From positions 1-64,000 of the forward strand of contig NZ_JAKVLR010000001.1 of assembly GCF_022484265.1 (NCBI RefSeq): 64,000 nucleotides of DNA, read 5' to 3'. Origin of the DNA: Companilactobacillus sp. (GTDB taxonomy: Bacteria; Bacillota; Bacilli; Lactobacillales; Lactobacillaceae). Of the stretch, positions 40,047 through 47,438 are shown piece by piece. Position 1 is the first letter of the stretch; each line of letters opens with the position of its first letter. Below the pieces are notes generated by a model. That model did no database searches, was not told the DNA's origin, and saw only the letters and a list, made by a program, of their open reading frames with translations. Made by a program: the position numbers and the translations under genes.

Positions 40047-40401
40047 TTGTATTACTCCTCATAAAAAAATTGTATCAACGATTATTTGTGAATTGATTAT
40101 TTAATTAAAGTTTAGAACACTAAATAACAAAAACATAGTTAAATTCAGATAAAAATAATTACGTGGGGCTATTTTAAAATGGCAAAATTGAGAAATTTTT
40201 TGGATCCGAGAAATTTGATTTACAAAATGATCAAATTAGCTTAATAGTTGATAACTATAGGGGAATAGTATTTTTCACGATGTTCAAATATATATTAGTT
40301 AACAATTATGATATATATCATATAAAAAAATGAGCATTTTATGTGCCACTTTTTCATATTAGCCTTATAATGGGGTCGTAAATTCAAGGAGGTTATTTGA
40401 C
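40047..40401. other. AT-rich gap with promoter and a possible 21-codon frame
   Basis: 355 bases between divergent genes. TATAAT at 40366-40371 is the probable -10 for the 78-aa gene. A 21-codon frame at 40179-40244 (MAKLRNFLDPRNLIYKMIKLA) has GTGGGG upstream; it is basic and amphipathic-looking but too short to call a gene. Nothing else was seen. Confidence 0.35.
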
Positions 40402-40638
40402 ATGACAGAAATTTTAAATGACGCAGACATTGCAAAGGAACCTGAAATTTTGAATACACCAATGAAAGATGCATTTGACTGGAGCGACGACAAGACCGAC
40501 GTTCGTGATGCAATTTGGGACAACTTTATGGAAAACAATAACCATAGCACAGACAAGACTGTTGAAGCTATGAAGCCATTTTTGGATATGAGCGAAGATG
40601 ACGTAAGAGACTACGTTGAAAAGAATTTGAAAAAATAA
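40402..40638 (+). CDS. Small acidic protein (78 aa), unknown
   Basis: A 78-aa, strongly acidic cytosolic protein (many Asp/Glu, pI clearly low) with no membrane segment or Cys. It appears all-helical: DVRDAIWDNFMEN and SEDDVRDYVEKNLKK. I recognise no family. AAGGAGG sits 9 nt before the ATG and a terminator follows within 25 nt, so it is very likely a real single gene. Position between two leftward genes and cspA gives no functional hint. Confidence 0.72.
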   Translation: MTEILNDADIAKEPEILNTPMKDAFDWSDDKTDVRDAIWDNFMENNNHSTDKTVEAMKPFLDMSEDDVRDYVEKNLKK

Positions 40639-40660
40639 TAAAAACGCATAATAATTATAA

Positions 40661-40695
40661 AAAATCTCTGTGATCGAAAGATTCAGAGATTTTTT
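40661..40695 (+). terminator. Terminator of 78-aa gene
   Basis: Stem AAATCTCTG / CAGAGATTT with a T-run. Confidence 0.85.
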
Positions 40696-40925
40696 GTTTG
40701 TTCTAAAATTAAAGAAATAATGGTCAAATAGCCGTCATTTGACGAAAATAAAAATAAATTTGAGTAAAAACAGCAAATCAGTATCTATTTTTGTCAAAAA
40801 CATGTATACTCACATTATTGTATTAAGAGTTGGTTAGAGATTTAATTTTTCGTACGAATGGTTAACTTCTGAACTTAGCTTAACAATGCAAAAATATTGC
40901 GCAAAAGCGCTGGAGGTTCTCATTC

Positions 40926-41126
40926 ATGGAACAAGGAACAGTTAAATGGTTTAACCCTGATAAAGGTTTTGGTTTTATTACTCGCGAAGATGGTAGTGAC
41001 GTATTTGCTCACTTCTCAGCTATCCAAGGTGAAGGATTCAAGACTTTAGACGAAGGTCAACACGTAACATTCGACGTAGAAGACGGCGAACGTGGACCAC
41101 AAGCTGCTAACATCGTTAAAGACTAA
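40926..41126 (+). CDS. Cold-shock protein (CspA family)
   Basis: 66-aa OB-fold RNA chaperone that binds single-stranded RNA/DNA. RNP1 is KGFGFITRE (13-21) and RNP2 is DVFAHFSAI (24-32). TATACT at 40805-40810 may be the -10, giving a leader of over 100 nt, as is common for cold-shock genes whose mRNA leader senses temperature; no defined cold-box was confirmed. GGAGG precedes the ATG. A terminator follows within 20 nt. Confidence 0.95.
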   Translation: MEQGTVKWFNPDKGFGFITREDGSDVFAHFSAIQGEGFKTLDEGQHVTFDVEDGERGPQAANIVKD

Positions 41127-41143
41127 TTAGTAGTTTACTTAAG

Positions 41144-41172
41144 AAAGACACGATAATTCGTGTCTTTTTTTT
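41144..41172 (+). terminator. csp terminator
   Basis: Stem AAAGACACGA / TCGTGTCTTT with eight T residues. Confidence 0.9.
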
Positions 41173-41173
41173 C

Positions 41174-41234
41174 TACTTAGACTAAGCACCAAGGGTGCTT
41201 AGTCTAAGTATACGGCGATGTTCAAAGAACATCG
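41174..41234. repeat. Two tandem perfect hairpins
   Basis: A perfect 17-bp stem with a 3-nt loop (41174-41190 with 41194-41210, core CTTAGACTAAGCACC) is followed by an 8-bp perfect hairpin CGATGTTC-AAA-GAACATCG (41216-41234). Neither has a T-run, and they lie after the csp terminator, so they are not ordinary terminators. Confidence 0.7.
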
Positions 41235-41260
41235 GCGCTTCCTTTAAAAAAAATATAGAA

Positions 41261-41304
41261 ATTCCAGATAGTTAGTACAACGCTAATTGTCTGGAATTTT
41301 TTTT
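41261..41304 (+). terminator. Terminator-like hairpin related to 19917-19955
   Basis: Stem ATTCCAGATAGTTAGT / GCTAATTGTCTGGAAT followed by eight T residues. No gene reads into it apart from readthrough of csp. It shares TTAGTNCAA...CTAATTGTCTGGAA with the hairpin at 19917-19955. Confidence 0.75.
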
Positions 41305-41319
41305 GAGATCAATAATCGC

Positions 41320-41348
41320 TTGAAAATACGAACACATGTTCGTATAAT
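41320..41348 (+). promoter_or_regulatory. Promoter with LexA (SOS) box, YolD-like gene
   Basis: TTGAAA (41320-41325), 17-bp spacer, TATAAT (41343-41348). The spacer contains the palindrome CGAACACATGTTCG (41329-41342), matching the Gram-positive LexA consensus GAAC-N4-GTTC. Confidence 0.88.
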
Positions 41349-41372
41349 GAATTTAAAAGGTTGGTGATTTCA

Positions 41373-41759
41373 ATGGAACGAATTGTCCCGCGGGATAAAT
41401 GGCTATATAACGATCGTGGCATGATGAAGTGGATGGGCTGGTTGTTGAGTGATCACAGTGCATTTATGGAAGGAGAAAAGAATAAGGAGAACTTACAGCC
41501 AATATTGCCACAAATGGGAGTTGTTGATATCAGCGACCGTTTGCAACAAGCATGGGAATCAGCTGATTATGTCTCAATTCAATTAAACGTTTTGAATCAC
41601 GATAACTTTGTCCCTGAGTTAGTGGGGGTAGTAGTCGGATTTGATGCAGGTAGGATTTATTTGCAAATGGATAGCGGGGAAACCAAATTACTTAGAGTAG
41701 AAGAAATTCGTTCAGTTATTCCAGTCAGAGAAGATAAATGGTGGAATGATGATAAATAA
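41373..41759 (+). CDS. YolD-like protein
   Basis: 129 aa from the ATG at 41373, chosen over the track-style start four codons earlier (TTG) because of the GGTGA-like site and normal leader. The N-terminal DRGMMKWMGWLLSDH (about residues 15-29) matches the YolD-like family, whose members often accompany Y-family polymerases; the second half is a predicted small beta domain (VVGFDAGRIYLQMDSGETKLL). A LexA box controls it, as for the umuC-type gene 870 nt downstream, so it should be SOS-induced and may act with that polymerase. Exact function is unknown. Confidence 0.78.
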   Translation: MERIVPRDKWLYNDRGMMKWMGWLLSDHSAFMEGEKNKENLQPILPQMGVVDISDRLQQAWESADYVSIQLNVLNHDNFVPELVGVVVGFDAGRIYLQMDSGETKLLRVEEIRSVIPVREDKWWNDDK

Positions 41760-41791
41760 AAAAAGCCGAACCAGTTTTATCTGGTCCGACT
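41754..41791 (-). terminator. Terminator of PadR-DUF1048 pair
   Basis: Stem AGCCGAACCAG / CTGGTCCGACT (with G-U pairs); T-run on the minus strand. It may also end the YolD-like transcript. Confidence 0.75.
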
Positions 41792-41804
41792 CGTGATAGG
41801 GAAA

Positions 41805-42140
41805 TTAATCTGTAATTTCTTTGATTTGTTTTCTAAGTTTATTTTGATAAGTGATGATCCAGAGGTCATTAGGATATTGAGCCATGATATTATCACAAAA
41901 TTTGACCGGATCAGATCCGATGATATTTTCAACTGGAACATTTTCAGCTGAACTCTCTTGGAACATATGCAAGACAGCTTCAAGGGCGTCCATGAATCCC
42001 TCGCCCTTAGCAAAATTCCACATATATTTTTCGATGGCCTTCATAGCCTCATCATATGGTTGTGGCAAAGCATCAGTATCTTTTTTAAAATTGCGATAAC
42101 GTTGCTTGTCTCCTAAGATTTTTTTTAAAAAGTTTGGCAT
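41805..42140 (-). CDS. DUF1048-family protein
   Basis: 111-aa, mostly helical cytosolic protein. The pattern ALPQPYDEAMKAIEKYMW near residue 28 and DPVKFCDNIMAQY near 77 match the DUF1048 family, which is regularly encoded directly after PadR regulators; its biochemical role is unknown. The ATG lies 2 nt after the padR stop with GGAGG inside the padR end, so translation is coupled. Probably works with, or is controlled by, the PadR protein. Confidence 0.75.
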   Translation of the reverse strand: MPNFLKKILGDKQRYRNFKKDTDALPQPYDEAMKAIEKYMWNFAKGEGFMDALEAVLHMFQESSAENVPVENIIGSDPVKFCDNIMAQYPNDLWIITYQNKLRKQIKEITD

Positions 42141-42142
42141 GT

Positions 42143-42463
42143 TTATTTATCCTCCAATTGCTGCATTTTTTCTGCCAAAAAAGTCCATTTGGTCCAGAAT
42201 TCTTTTAAATATTTTTCACCATTTTCGTTTAGTCGATAAAATTTTCGTTGTGGACCGACATCTGACTTTCGACGTTCAACCGTCAATAAATTCTTTTTCT
42301 CAAGTCGTAGGAGAACTGTATAAACAGTTCCTTCCACAATATCTTCAAATCCAAAATCAATCAGATAATTGGTGATCTCATACCCGTAAGTTTCGCCTTT
42401 GCTGATATGCTGCAAGACGATTCCTTCCAGTGATCCTTTTAGTAGCTCAGTTAATCCTTTCAT
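42143..42463 (-). CDS. PadR-family transcriptional regulator
   Basis: 106-aa winged-helix repressor. The family core GSLEGIVLQHISKGETYGYEI and VEGTVYTVLLRLEKKNLL (wing and recognition helix) is present, with a C-terminal dimerisation helix. PadR proteins usually repress detoxification or drug-efflux genes until a small molecule binds. Here the only operon partner is DUF1048. An inverted repeat overlaps its own promoter, so autorepression is likely. Confidence 0.9.
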   Translation of the reverse strand: MKGLTELLKGSLEGIVLQHISKGETYGYEITNYLIDFGFEDIVEGTVYTVLLRLEKKNLLTVERRKSDVGPQRKFYRLNENGEKYLKEFWTKWTFLAEKMQQLEDK

Positions 42464-42493
42464 GACTTATCCCTTCATTTACCAGCAGCAAAG

Positions 42494-42552
42494 ACACTAC
42501 TGAGTATTGCTAAGTACAGGTACATAGTATTACACAGTAGTGTGACTGTCAA
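42494..42552 (-). promoter_or_regulatory. PadR promoter with overlapping inverted-repeat operator
   Basis: On the minus strand TTGACA (42547-42552), a 17-bp spacer and TACTAT (42524-42529). The arms ACACTACTG (42494-42502) and CAGTAGTGT (42535-42543) are a perfect 9-bp inverted repeat, one arm inside the spacer and the other downstream of the -10. Confidence 0.78.
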
Positions 42553-42574
42553 CAATTATTTTTGGATGATCATA

Positions 42575-42603
42575 TTGAAAATACGAACACATGTTCGTAT
42601 AAT
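42575..42603 (+). promoter_or_regulatory. Promoter with LexA (SOS) box, umuC-type gene
   Basis: TTGAAA (42575-42580), 17-bp spacer, TATAAT (42598-42603), with CGAACACATGTTCG at 42584-42597 directly before the -10. The 27 bases are nearly identical to the promoter at 41320. Confidence 0.9.
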
Positions 42604-42630
42604 TATTTTTAAAAGATGAGGTGAGTACTA

Positions 42631-43923
42631 ATGGTAAACCCACTTGATGATCCTGAGCGCTTGCCAGTCAGAGATATTATGTGCATTGACTGTAAGTCAT
42701 TCTATGCCAGTACGGAAGCCATTAGACGCGGAGAATTTCCCTTGGCGGCTAAAATAGCAGTCCTGTCTCGTGCTGAATCAAACGGTGGACTGATTTTAGC
42801 AGCTTCTCCAGATACTAAGAAAGATTATGGAGTTAAATTGGGAACGCGTAAATTTGAGATTACTCCTGATATGGATATCGAATTAGCAGCTCCGCACATG
42901 GCTGATTACATCAAATTGAATTATCGAATCAACAAAATTTTTCGACAATTTACAGATGATCAGCATTGGTATGTATATAGTGTCGACGAGTCATTTATTG
43001 ACTGCACCCATAGTCATGATTTGTTTGGAAGCAATGAAGAGATCGCAGATAAAATCCAAAAGAAAGTTTTTAAGGAAACAGGGATCGTTACCACGATTGG
43101 CATTGGTCCTAATCCATTGATGGCCAAGTTAGCTTTAGACAATGCTGCTAAGGTTAAAGCTCCTTGGCGGGCTACATGGAGCTATGAGGACGTTCCTGAG
43201 ACGATTTGGAAGATTGGTTCGTTAACTGACTTTTGGTCGATTGGAGCGAAGACAGCAGCCAAATTGGAACATATGGGGATACATTCTATTTATGACTTGG
43301 CACATTCTGATCGAAAAAAGCTTAATCAGAAGTTCGGAGTTTTAGGAGACGCTCTGTATTTTCACAGCTGGGGAATCGATTATTCAGATCTAGCTAGAAG
43401 ATACGTACCACGTGAGGACAATAAAGGTTACGGAAACAGTCAGGTCTTGATGCGAGATTATTCTACTGTTGAAGATATTGAAACAGTCTTATTTGAAATT
43501 GCTGATCAAGTGGCGACGAGACTGCGTAAACATAAAGTTCAAGGAGAGGTCATTGGCATTTCGGTAGGATTTTCAGAGCCTAATGAACATAATCAACGCG
43601 GATGGAGTGCCCAAACTACTGTCGATCCAACTAATCAAACTAACGATTTGATCAGAGCAGTCAAATATTTATTTGAGAAGAAATGGCAGGGAGAATCGTT
43701 AAGAAATTTGGGGGTTCGTGTTAACCGAGTCAGCAAGCCCAGTTCAGTTCAACTGTCGCTATTTGAAAATGCCGAGAAACATGAAGCTAATTTGAAATTG
43801 GAGCATACGATTGATCAAATTAGAGATCGTTATGGATACAAATCAATTGTTCGTGGATACAGTAAAAAGGATGCTGGTACCGCAATTGAGAGATCTAAGT
43901 TGGTAGGAGGGCATCAAGCATAA
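42631..43923 (+). CDS. Y-family DNA polymerase (UmuC type)
   Basis: Translesion DNA polymerase, 430 aa. Catalytic carboxylates are Asp20 in CIDCKSFYAS and Asp119/Glu120 in YSVDESFID; IGIGPNPLMAKLALDNAAK is the family signature. The C-terminal third holds the little-finger domain. The LexA box before it makes it an SOS gene giving mutagenic bypass of lesions. AGGTGAG precedes the ATG. A terminator follows 65 nt downstream. It differs from the DinB/Pol IV branch by its UmuC-like N-terminus and length. Confidence 0.93.
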   Translation: MVNPLDDPERLPVRDIMCIDCKSFYASTEAIRRGEFPLAAKIAVLSRAESNGGLILAASPDTKKDYGVKLGTRKFEITPDMDIELAAPHMADYIKLNYRINKIFRQFTDDQHWYVYSVDESFIDCTHSHDLFGSNEEIADKIQKKVFKETGIVTTIGIGPNPLMAKLALDNAAKVKAPWRATWSYEDVPETIWKIGSLTDFWSIGAKTAAKLEHMGIHSIYDLAHSDRKKLNQKFGVLGDALYFHSWGIDYSDLARRYVPREDNKGYGNSQVLMRDYSTVEDIETVLFEIADQVATRLRKHKVQGEVIGISVGFSEPNEHNQRGWSAQTTVDPTNQTNDLIRAVKYLFEKKWQGESLRNLGVRVNRVSKPSSVQLSLFENAEKHEANLKLEHTIDQIRDRYGYKSIVRGYSKKDAGTAIERSKLVGGHQA

Positions 43924-43987
43924 AAAATAATTTTAAAATAAATACCGCAATTTTATGATAATTGAAAATTTTGAATAATCTTCATTT

Positions 43988-44018
43988 AAAAATCAATCTG
44001 TAAATAGATTGATTTTTA
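43988..44018 (+). terminator. Terminator of umuC-type gene
   Basis: Stem AAAATCAATCT / AGATTGATTTT with T-run. Confidence 0.85.
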
Positions 44019-44049
44019 TTTTTATTGATTTAAAAAGAATTATTTAACA

Positions 44050-44102
44050 TTGACCTCCGGTCAAATTTAAATTAAAATACTTGTAAATTGACCAACGGTC
44101 AT
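44050..44102 (+). promoter_or_regulatory. Promoter and twin TetR operators
   Basis: Two near-identical dyads TTGACC-TCC-GGTCAA (44050-44064) and TTGACC-AAC-GGTCAT (44088-44102), 38 bp centre to centre. The first supplies the -35 TTGACC; with a 17-bp spacer the -10 is TAAAAT (44073-44078). The second lies just downstream of the -10, so bound repressor would cover the promoter from both sides. Confidence 0.85.
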
Positions 44103-44122
44103 TTATAAAAAAGGGATTTCTT

Positions 44123-44788
44123 ATGACAAACATTTATACATTAGACCAAAAAAACGCTAAACGACAAGCAATTATGAAGGCTGCTGTACGTCTATTTAAA
44201 ACAAAAGGATATTCTGAAATAACGATGAAACGTATCGCTGAGACTATAGGCATATCAAAAGGAACAACTTTCAATTATTTTTCAACTAAAGAAGATCTTT
44301 TTATGAGTATCCTTTTAGAAAGTTATCAACAATTTTTTGCTGATTTGTTGATCAAAATGGATGGATATGAATCTATTGATCAAAAAACGTATATCAATTT
44401 TATGGTTGAACAAACCGAAAATCTAATTCAAAACTATGATGTTTTAGTTCGATTGAATTCAATTAGAGGTCCAATCTTAGAGGGAAATGCAAATATGGAT
44501 GAGACGGTTGTAAAGCGTAATGATTTATATGAAATTAGCAAAAAATTAGGCCAGAAATTAGTTGAGAAGACTAATGGTTTGTTGAATCAAATGCAATTTA
44601 GTCACATGTTTGTTATTCAAAGTGGAATTATTAGTGGTTTGATGAATATGTCATCACTTGCAAAGTTTAATCACGAGGATTTAAAAGTTGATTATCCAGA
44701 TTTTGAAATTAAATTGGTACCAGAGGCGCAACAACAAATGCGCTATTACTTAACAGAATATTTAAAGGAATTAAAGAAAAATGAATGA
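44123..44788 (+). CDS. TetR-family regulator
   Basis: 221-aa repressor. The N-terminal helix-turn-helix is at about residues 12-60 (ITMKRIAETIGISKGTTFNYF and the KEDLF that follows); the rest is an all-helical ligand-binding domain with no close family recognised. Two palindromes in its promoter fit TetR binding, so it likely represses itself and the gene behind it. Its stop overlaps the start of the LepA-like gene by 8 nt, so the two are coupled. The inducer is unknown. Confidence 0.9.
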   Translation: MTNIYTLDQKNAKRQAIMKAAVRLFKTKGYSEITMKRIAETIGISKGTTFNYFSTKEDLFMSILLESYQQFFADLLIKMDGYESIDQKTYINFMVEQTENLIQNYDVLVRLNSIRGPILEGNANMDETVVKRNDLYEISKKLGQKLVEKTNGLLNQMQFSHMFVIQSGIISGLMNMSSLAKFNHEDLKVDYPDFEIKLVPEAQQQMRYYLTEYLKELKKNE

Positions 44789-46568
44789 AGAACAAATAAG
44801 AAATTTTGCAATTATTGCTCATATCGATCATGGCAAATCGACATTAGCCGATAGGATCATGGAACTTACGCATACTGTCAGCAAAAGAGACAGTCAGGCA
44901 CAATTGTTAGATGATATGGAAGTAGAAAAAGAGCATGGGGTTACCGTTAAAGCCCGAACAGTAAGAAATTATTATTCAGCAAATGATGGAAAGGAATATG
45001 AATTTAATTTGATCGATACTCCTGGTCATGTAGATTTTAATTATGAGGTATCAAAAAGTCTTGCCGCTACTGAAGGTGCAATTCTTTTAGTTGATGCTAC
45101 TCAAGGAGTCCAAGCTCAAACAATTGCTAATTATCGGATTGCTAAACAAAATGATCTAGTTATTATTCCAGTTATTAATAAAGTAGATATAGATTCCGCA
45201 GATATCGAACAGACCCAAAAGCAATTAAATGACTTAGATCCGTCTTTTACTAAGGAAAATATATTATTGATCTCTGCCAAAACTGGAGATGGCGTTCCTT
45301 TGGTATTAGAGGAAATCAAAAATCGTATACCTGCTCCGCAAGGTGATGATACTAAAACTTTAAAGGCTTTAATTTTTGACTCCATATACGACTCTTATCA
45401 AGGAATAATAGTTTATGTTCGCCTGATTGACGGAAATATACACCAAAATGATGAATTATATTTAATGCAGGCACAAACGGCCTTTAAGTTAAAATCATTA
45501 GGAACCTTTTCTCCTGATTTACACGTAAAAAATGATTTAACTGCAGGTGAAGTTGGTTATGTTGTAACAGGATTAAAAGATCCTAAGGCAATTCGGGTTG
45601 GAGATACGCTTACTTTAAAAAACAATCCCACTTCTAAACCAGTAGTAGGATATCATCCAGCAAGTCAGATGGTATTTGCGGGGATTTATCCTAAAAATAA
45701 TGATTACCCAGCTTTAAAAAACGCTATTTTGAAATTAAGTTTAAATGATACATCTTTTTTATTTGTCGAGGAACGTTCTGAAGCACTGGGAATGGGATTC
45801 CGATGTGGTTTTTTAGGTGCGTTTCACTTACAAATAATTCGAGAAAGGTTGTTTGATGAATTTCAATTAAATGTCTTAACAACAGCACCCAATGTAACGT
45901 ATGAAGTTCTATTGAAAAATGGTCAAAGAATGAAAATAAACAATCCAGTTAATTTTCCTGTTTTTGGCTTAATTCAAGAGGTAAAGGAGCCTTTTGCCAA
46001 AGCTGAAATTACCACTCCAAATGAGACTTTAAATGCAGTTATGAAGTTGATCGACTCCCACAAGGGACAACTGCTTGATATGGGAAATGATGGTAATTTA
46101 ATTGTTCTTACAATTAAGATCCCTTTGTCAGAGATTGCTTATCGATTTTTCTCAGAACTAAAATCTGTTTCACATGGTTATGCCAGTTTAAATACGGAGT
46201 TCTTGGATTATGAAGTCAGTGATTTAGTAAAAGTTGAAATCGATATGAATTATACGTCTGTTGATGCCTTGTCATTTATTGTTCACCGAAGCGACGTAAA
46301 TGAAATGACTCAAAACTTAGTTCAGAAATTAAAATATGCTGTTCCCAGACAGCTTTATCCCACGCCTGTCCAAGCAATTGTTGAGGGTAAATCCATTGCT
46401 CGAGTTGATGTGCCACCATTAAGAAAAAATGCAGCTGTTAATGGAGAGTCGCGGAGCGTTTCAAAAAAAGCTGCATTGTTGAGACGACAGAGTATGAACA
46501 AACGTCGTTCCGCTAAAAGCAAAATAAAATTGCCACAAGATGTGTTTAATACAATTTTGGAACTATAG
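44781..46568 (+). CDS. LepA/EF4-like translational GTPase (paralogue type)
   Basis: 595-aa GTPase with the whole elongation factor 4 layout: G1 AHIDHGKS (13-20), switch I HGVTVKART (52-60), G3 DTPGH (79-83), G4 NKVD (133-136), then domain II, FRCGFLGAFHLQIIRERL in domain III, and the LepA-specific C-terminal domain ending in KRRSAKSKIKLPQD. Compared with housekeeping LepA, switch I reads EKEHGVTVKAR rather than the usual ERGITIKAQ and the protein ends a little early, so I judge it a divergent second copy. Its GTP-binding residues are intact. It overlaps a TetR gene, so expression is probably induced by a small molecule; a role in ribosome protection or stress is inference. Confidence 0.85.
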   Translation: MNEEQIRNFAIIAHIDHGKSTLADRIMELTHTVSKRDSQAQLLDDMEVEKEHGVTVKARTVRNYYSANDGKEYEFNLIDTPGHVDFNYEVSKSLAATEGAILLVDATQGVQAQTIANYRIAKQNDLVIIPVINKVDIDSADIEQTQKQLNDLDPSFTKENILLISAKTGDGVPLVLEEIKNRIPAPQGDDTKTLKALIFDSIYDSYQGIIVYVRLIDGNIHQNDELYLMQAQTAFKLKSLGTFSPDLHVKNDLTAGEVGYVVTGLKDPKAIRVGDTLTLKNNPTSKPVVGYHPASQMVFAGIYPKNNDYPALKNAILKLSLNDTSFLFVEERSEALGMGFRCGFLGAFHLQIIRERLFDEFQLNVLTTAPNVTYEVLLKNGQRMKINNPVNFPVFGLIQEVKEPFAKAEITTPNETLNAVMKLIDSHKGQLLDMGNDGNLIVLTIKIPLSEIAYRFFSELKSVSHGYASLNTEFLDYEVSDLVKVEIDMNYTSVDALSFIVHRSDVNEMTQNLVQKLKYAVPRQLYPTPVQAIVEGKSIARVDVPPLRKNAAVNGESRSVSKKAALLRRQSMNKRRSAKSKIKLPQDVFNTILEL

Positions 46569-46720
46569 AATAAATCGATTCTGAATATACATTAAAAAAG
46601 GGCTTATCAGGGGTTTTATCATCTAAAATATGTGTTTTTGCACTACATTAAAATAGCTAAATAGAAGATTATTATGATGATTTCAGATTTAAAATATTTA
46701 GTTTGTAAAAGATGTTTATG

Positions 46721-46749
46721 TTGATTCACGGAACATATGTTCGTATAAT
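46721..46749 (+). promoter_or_regulatory. Promoter with LexA (SOS) box, 107-aa unknown gene
   Basis: TTGATT (46721-46726), 17-bp spacer, TATAAT (46744-46749), with GGAACATATGTTCG (46730-46743) abutting the -10. The architecture is the same as at 41320 and 42575. Confidence 0.85.
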
Positions 46750-46838
46750 TTGTTTGTATAGCTTTTCAATGGAGCAAAACTTGGATATTTGAAAGTTGTA
46801 TTTGCTCGATATGAACAGATTTTTAAGGAGATATTGTT

Positions 46839-47162
46839 TTGTTATCGGAGTCAAAAGATTTAATCGAGAATTTTGATAAACACTTTTTAAGAAAGTATAA
46901 GTGGCGTTACAAATTATTGGTCGTCGACAATCACTTATTTAATTGCTATTCATTTTTTCTTCAAGCATATAGGTATGGCGATAAATTGCTCCACAGCTAT
47001 GATCTATTGCAAATTCCGCATGATGAAAAATTATATCAACAGGTTTTGACGGATTTAAAGGCACATACGCAATTAAGCATTGAATTTCGGGATACGCATA
47101 AGCTAGTTCATCCGGGTAGGGAGATAACTGTCGATAAGAATCACGGACATTATTCTGGGTAA
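46839..47162 (+). CDS. SOS-controlled unknown protein (107 aa)
   Basis: 107-aa basic protein rich in His, Lys and aromatic residues (YKWRYKLL, NCYSFFLQAYRYGDKLLHSYDLL), with no signal peptide, membrane helix or recognised domain. The TTG start at 46839 has AAGGAG 8 nt upstream. The LexA-box promoter lies 90 nt before it; the leader between can fold through GAGCAAA/TTTGCTC (46771-46808). I do not recognise a family. SOS control suggests a DNA-damage or cell-division role, but nothing in the protein shows one. No terminator was found nearby. Confidence 0.7.
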   Translation: MLSESKDLIENFDKHFLRKYKWRYKLLVVDNHLFNCYSFFLQAYRYGDKLLHSYDLLQIPHDEKLYQQVLTDLKAHTQLSIEFRDTHKLVHPGREITVDKNHGHYSG

Positions 47163-47269
47163 ATAACATGCTATGTGAAAGTATTATCATGAGGTTAAAA
47201 GAAAACAAAATACTTAAAATTATTTTTTTGAATATTTTCTAAATAGACCAATTTGATTGAAAAGTTGAT

Positions 47270-47359
47270 ATGAAAACGTTTTTACAAACTATTTATGCAA
47301 CCGTAGCCATCGTTGTTATATCAAACGGTATCCGATTTTGGAAAATATTTGTAAATTAA
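47270..47359 (+). CDS. Possible 29-aa membrane peptide
   Basis: 29 codons (MKTFLQTIYATVAIVVISNG then IRFWKIFVN). A single hydrophobic stretch flanked by basic residues looks like small membrane toxins or holin-like peptides. Against it, there is no clear ribosome site (AAAGTTGAT only) and no promoter was identified. It sits in a 276-nt gap between the 107-aa SOS gene and the 45-aa gene. Confidence 0.25.
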   Translation: MKTFLQTIYATVAIVVISNGIRFWKIFVN

Positions 47360-47360
47360 T

Positions 47361-47389
47361 TTGACAAAATAATCACAAACACATAGAAT
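47361..47389 (+). promoter_or_regulatory. Promoter of 45-aa gene
   Basis: Consensus TTGACA (47361-47366), 17-bp spacer, TAGAAT (47384-47389). Confidence 0.82.
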
Positions 47390-47438
47390 ACAATGTATTC
47401 GCTACCAGAATAATATTAATGATAAATGGAGGTAAACA

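Noticed and set aside
40179..40244. 21-aa basic frame as a bacteriocin gene
   Set aside because: Too short, no leader or transporter nearby, no promoter directly before it; kept only as a note.
42106..42375. 89-aa rightward frame
   Set aside because: Antisense to PadR and DUF1048, both of which have good starts and family matches.
46939..47208. 89-aa leftward frame
   Set aside because: Antisense to the 107-aa gene; no ribosome site and the forward frame has a promoter and Shine-Dalgarno.
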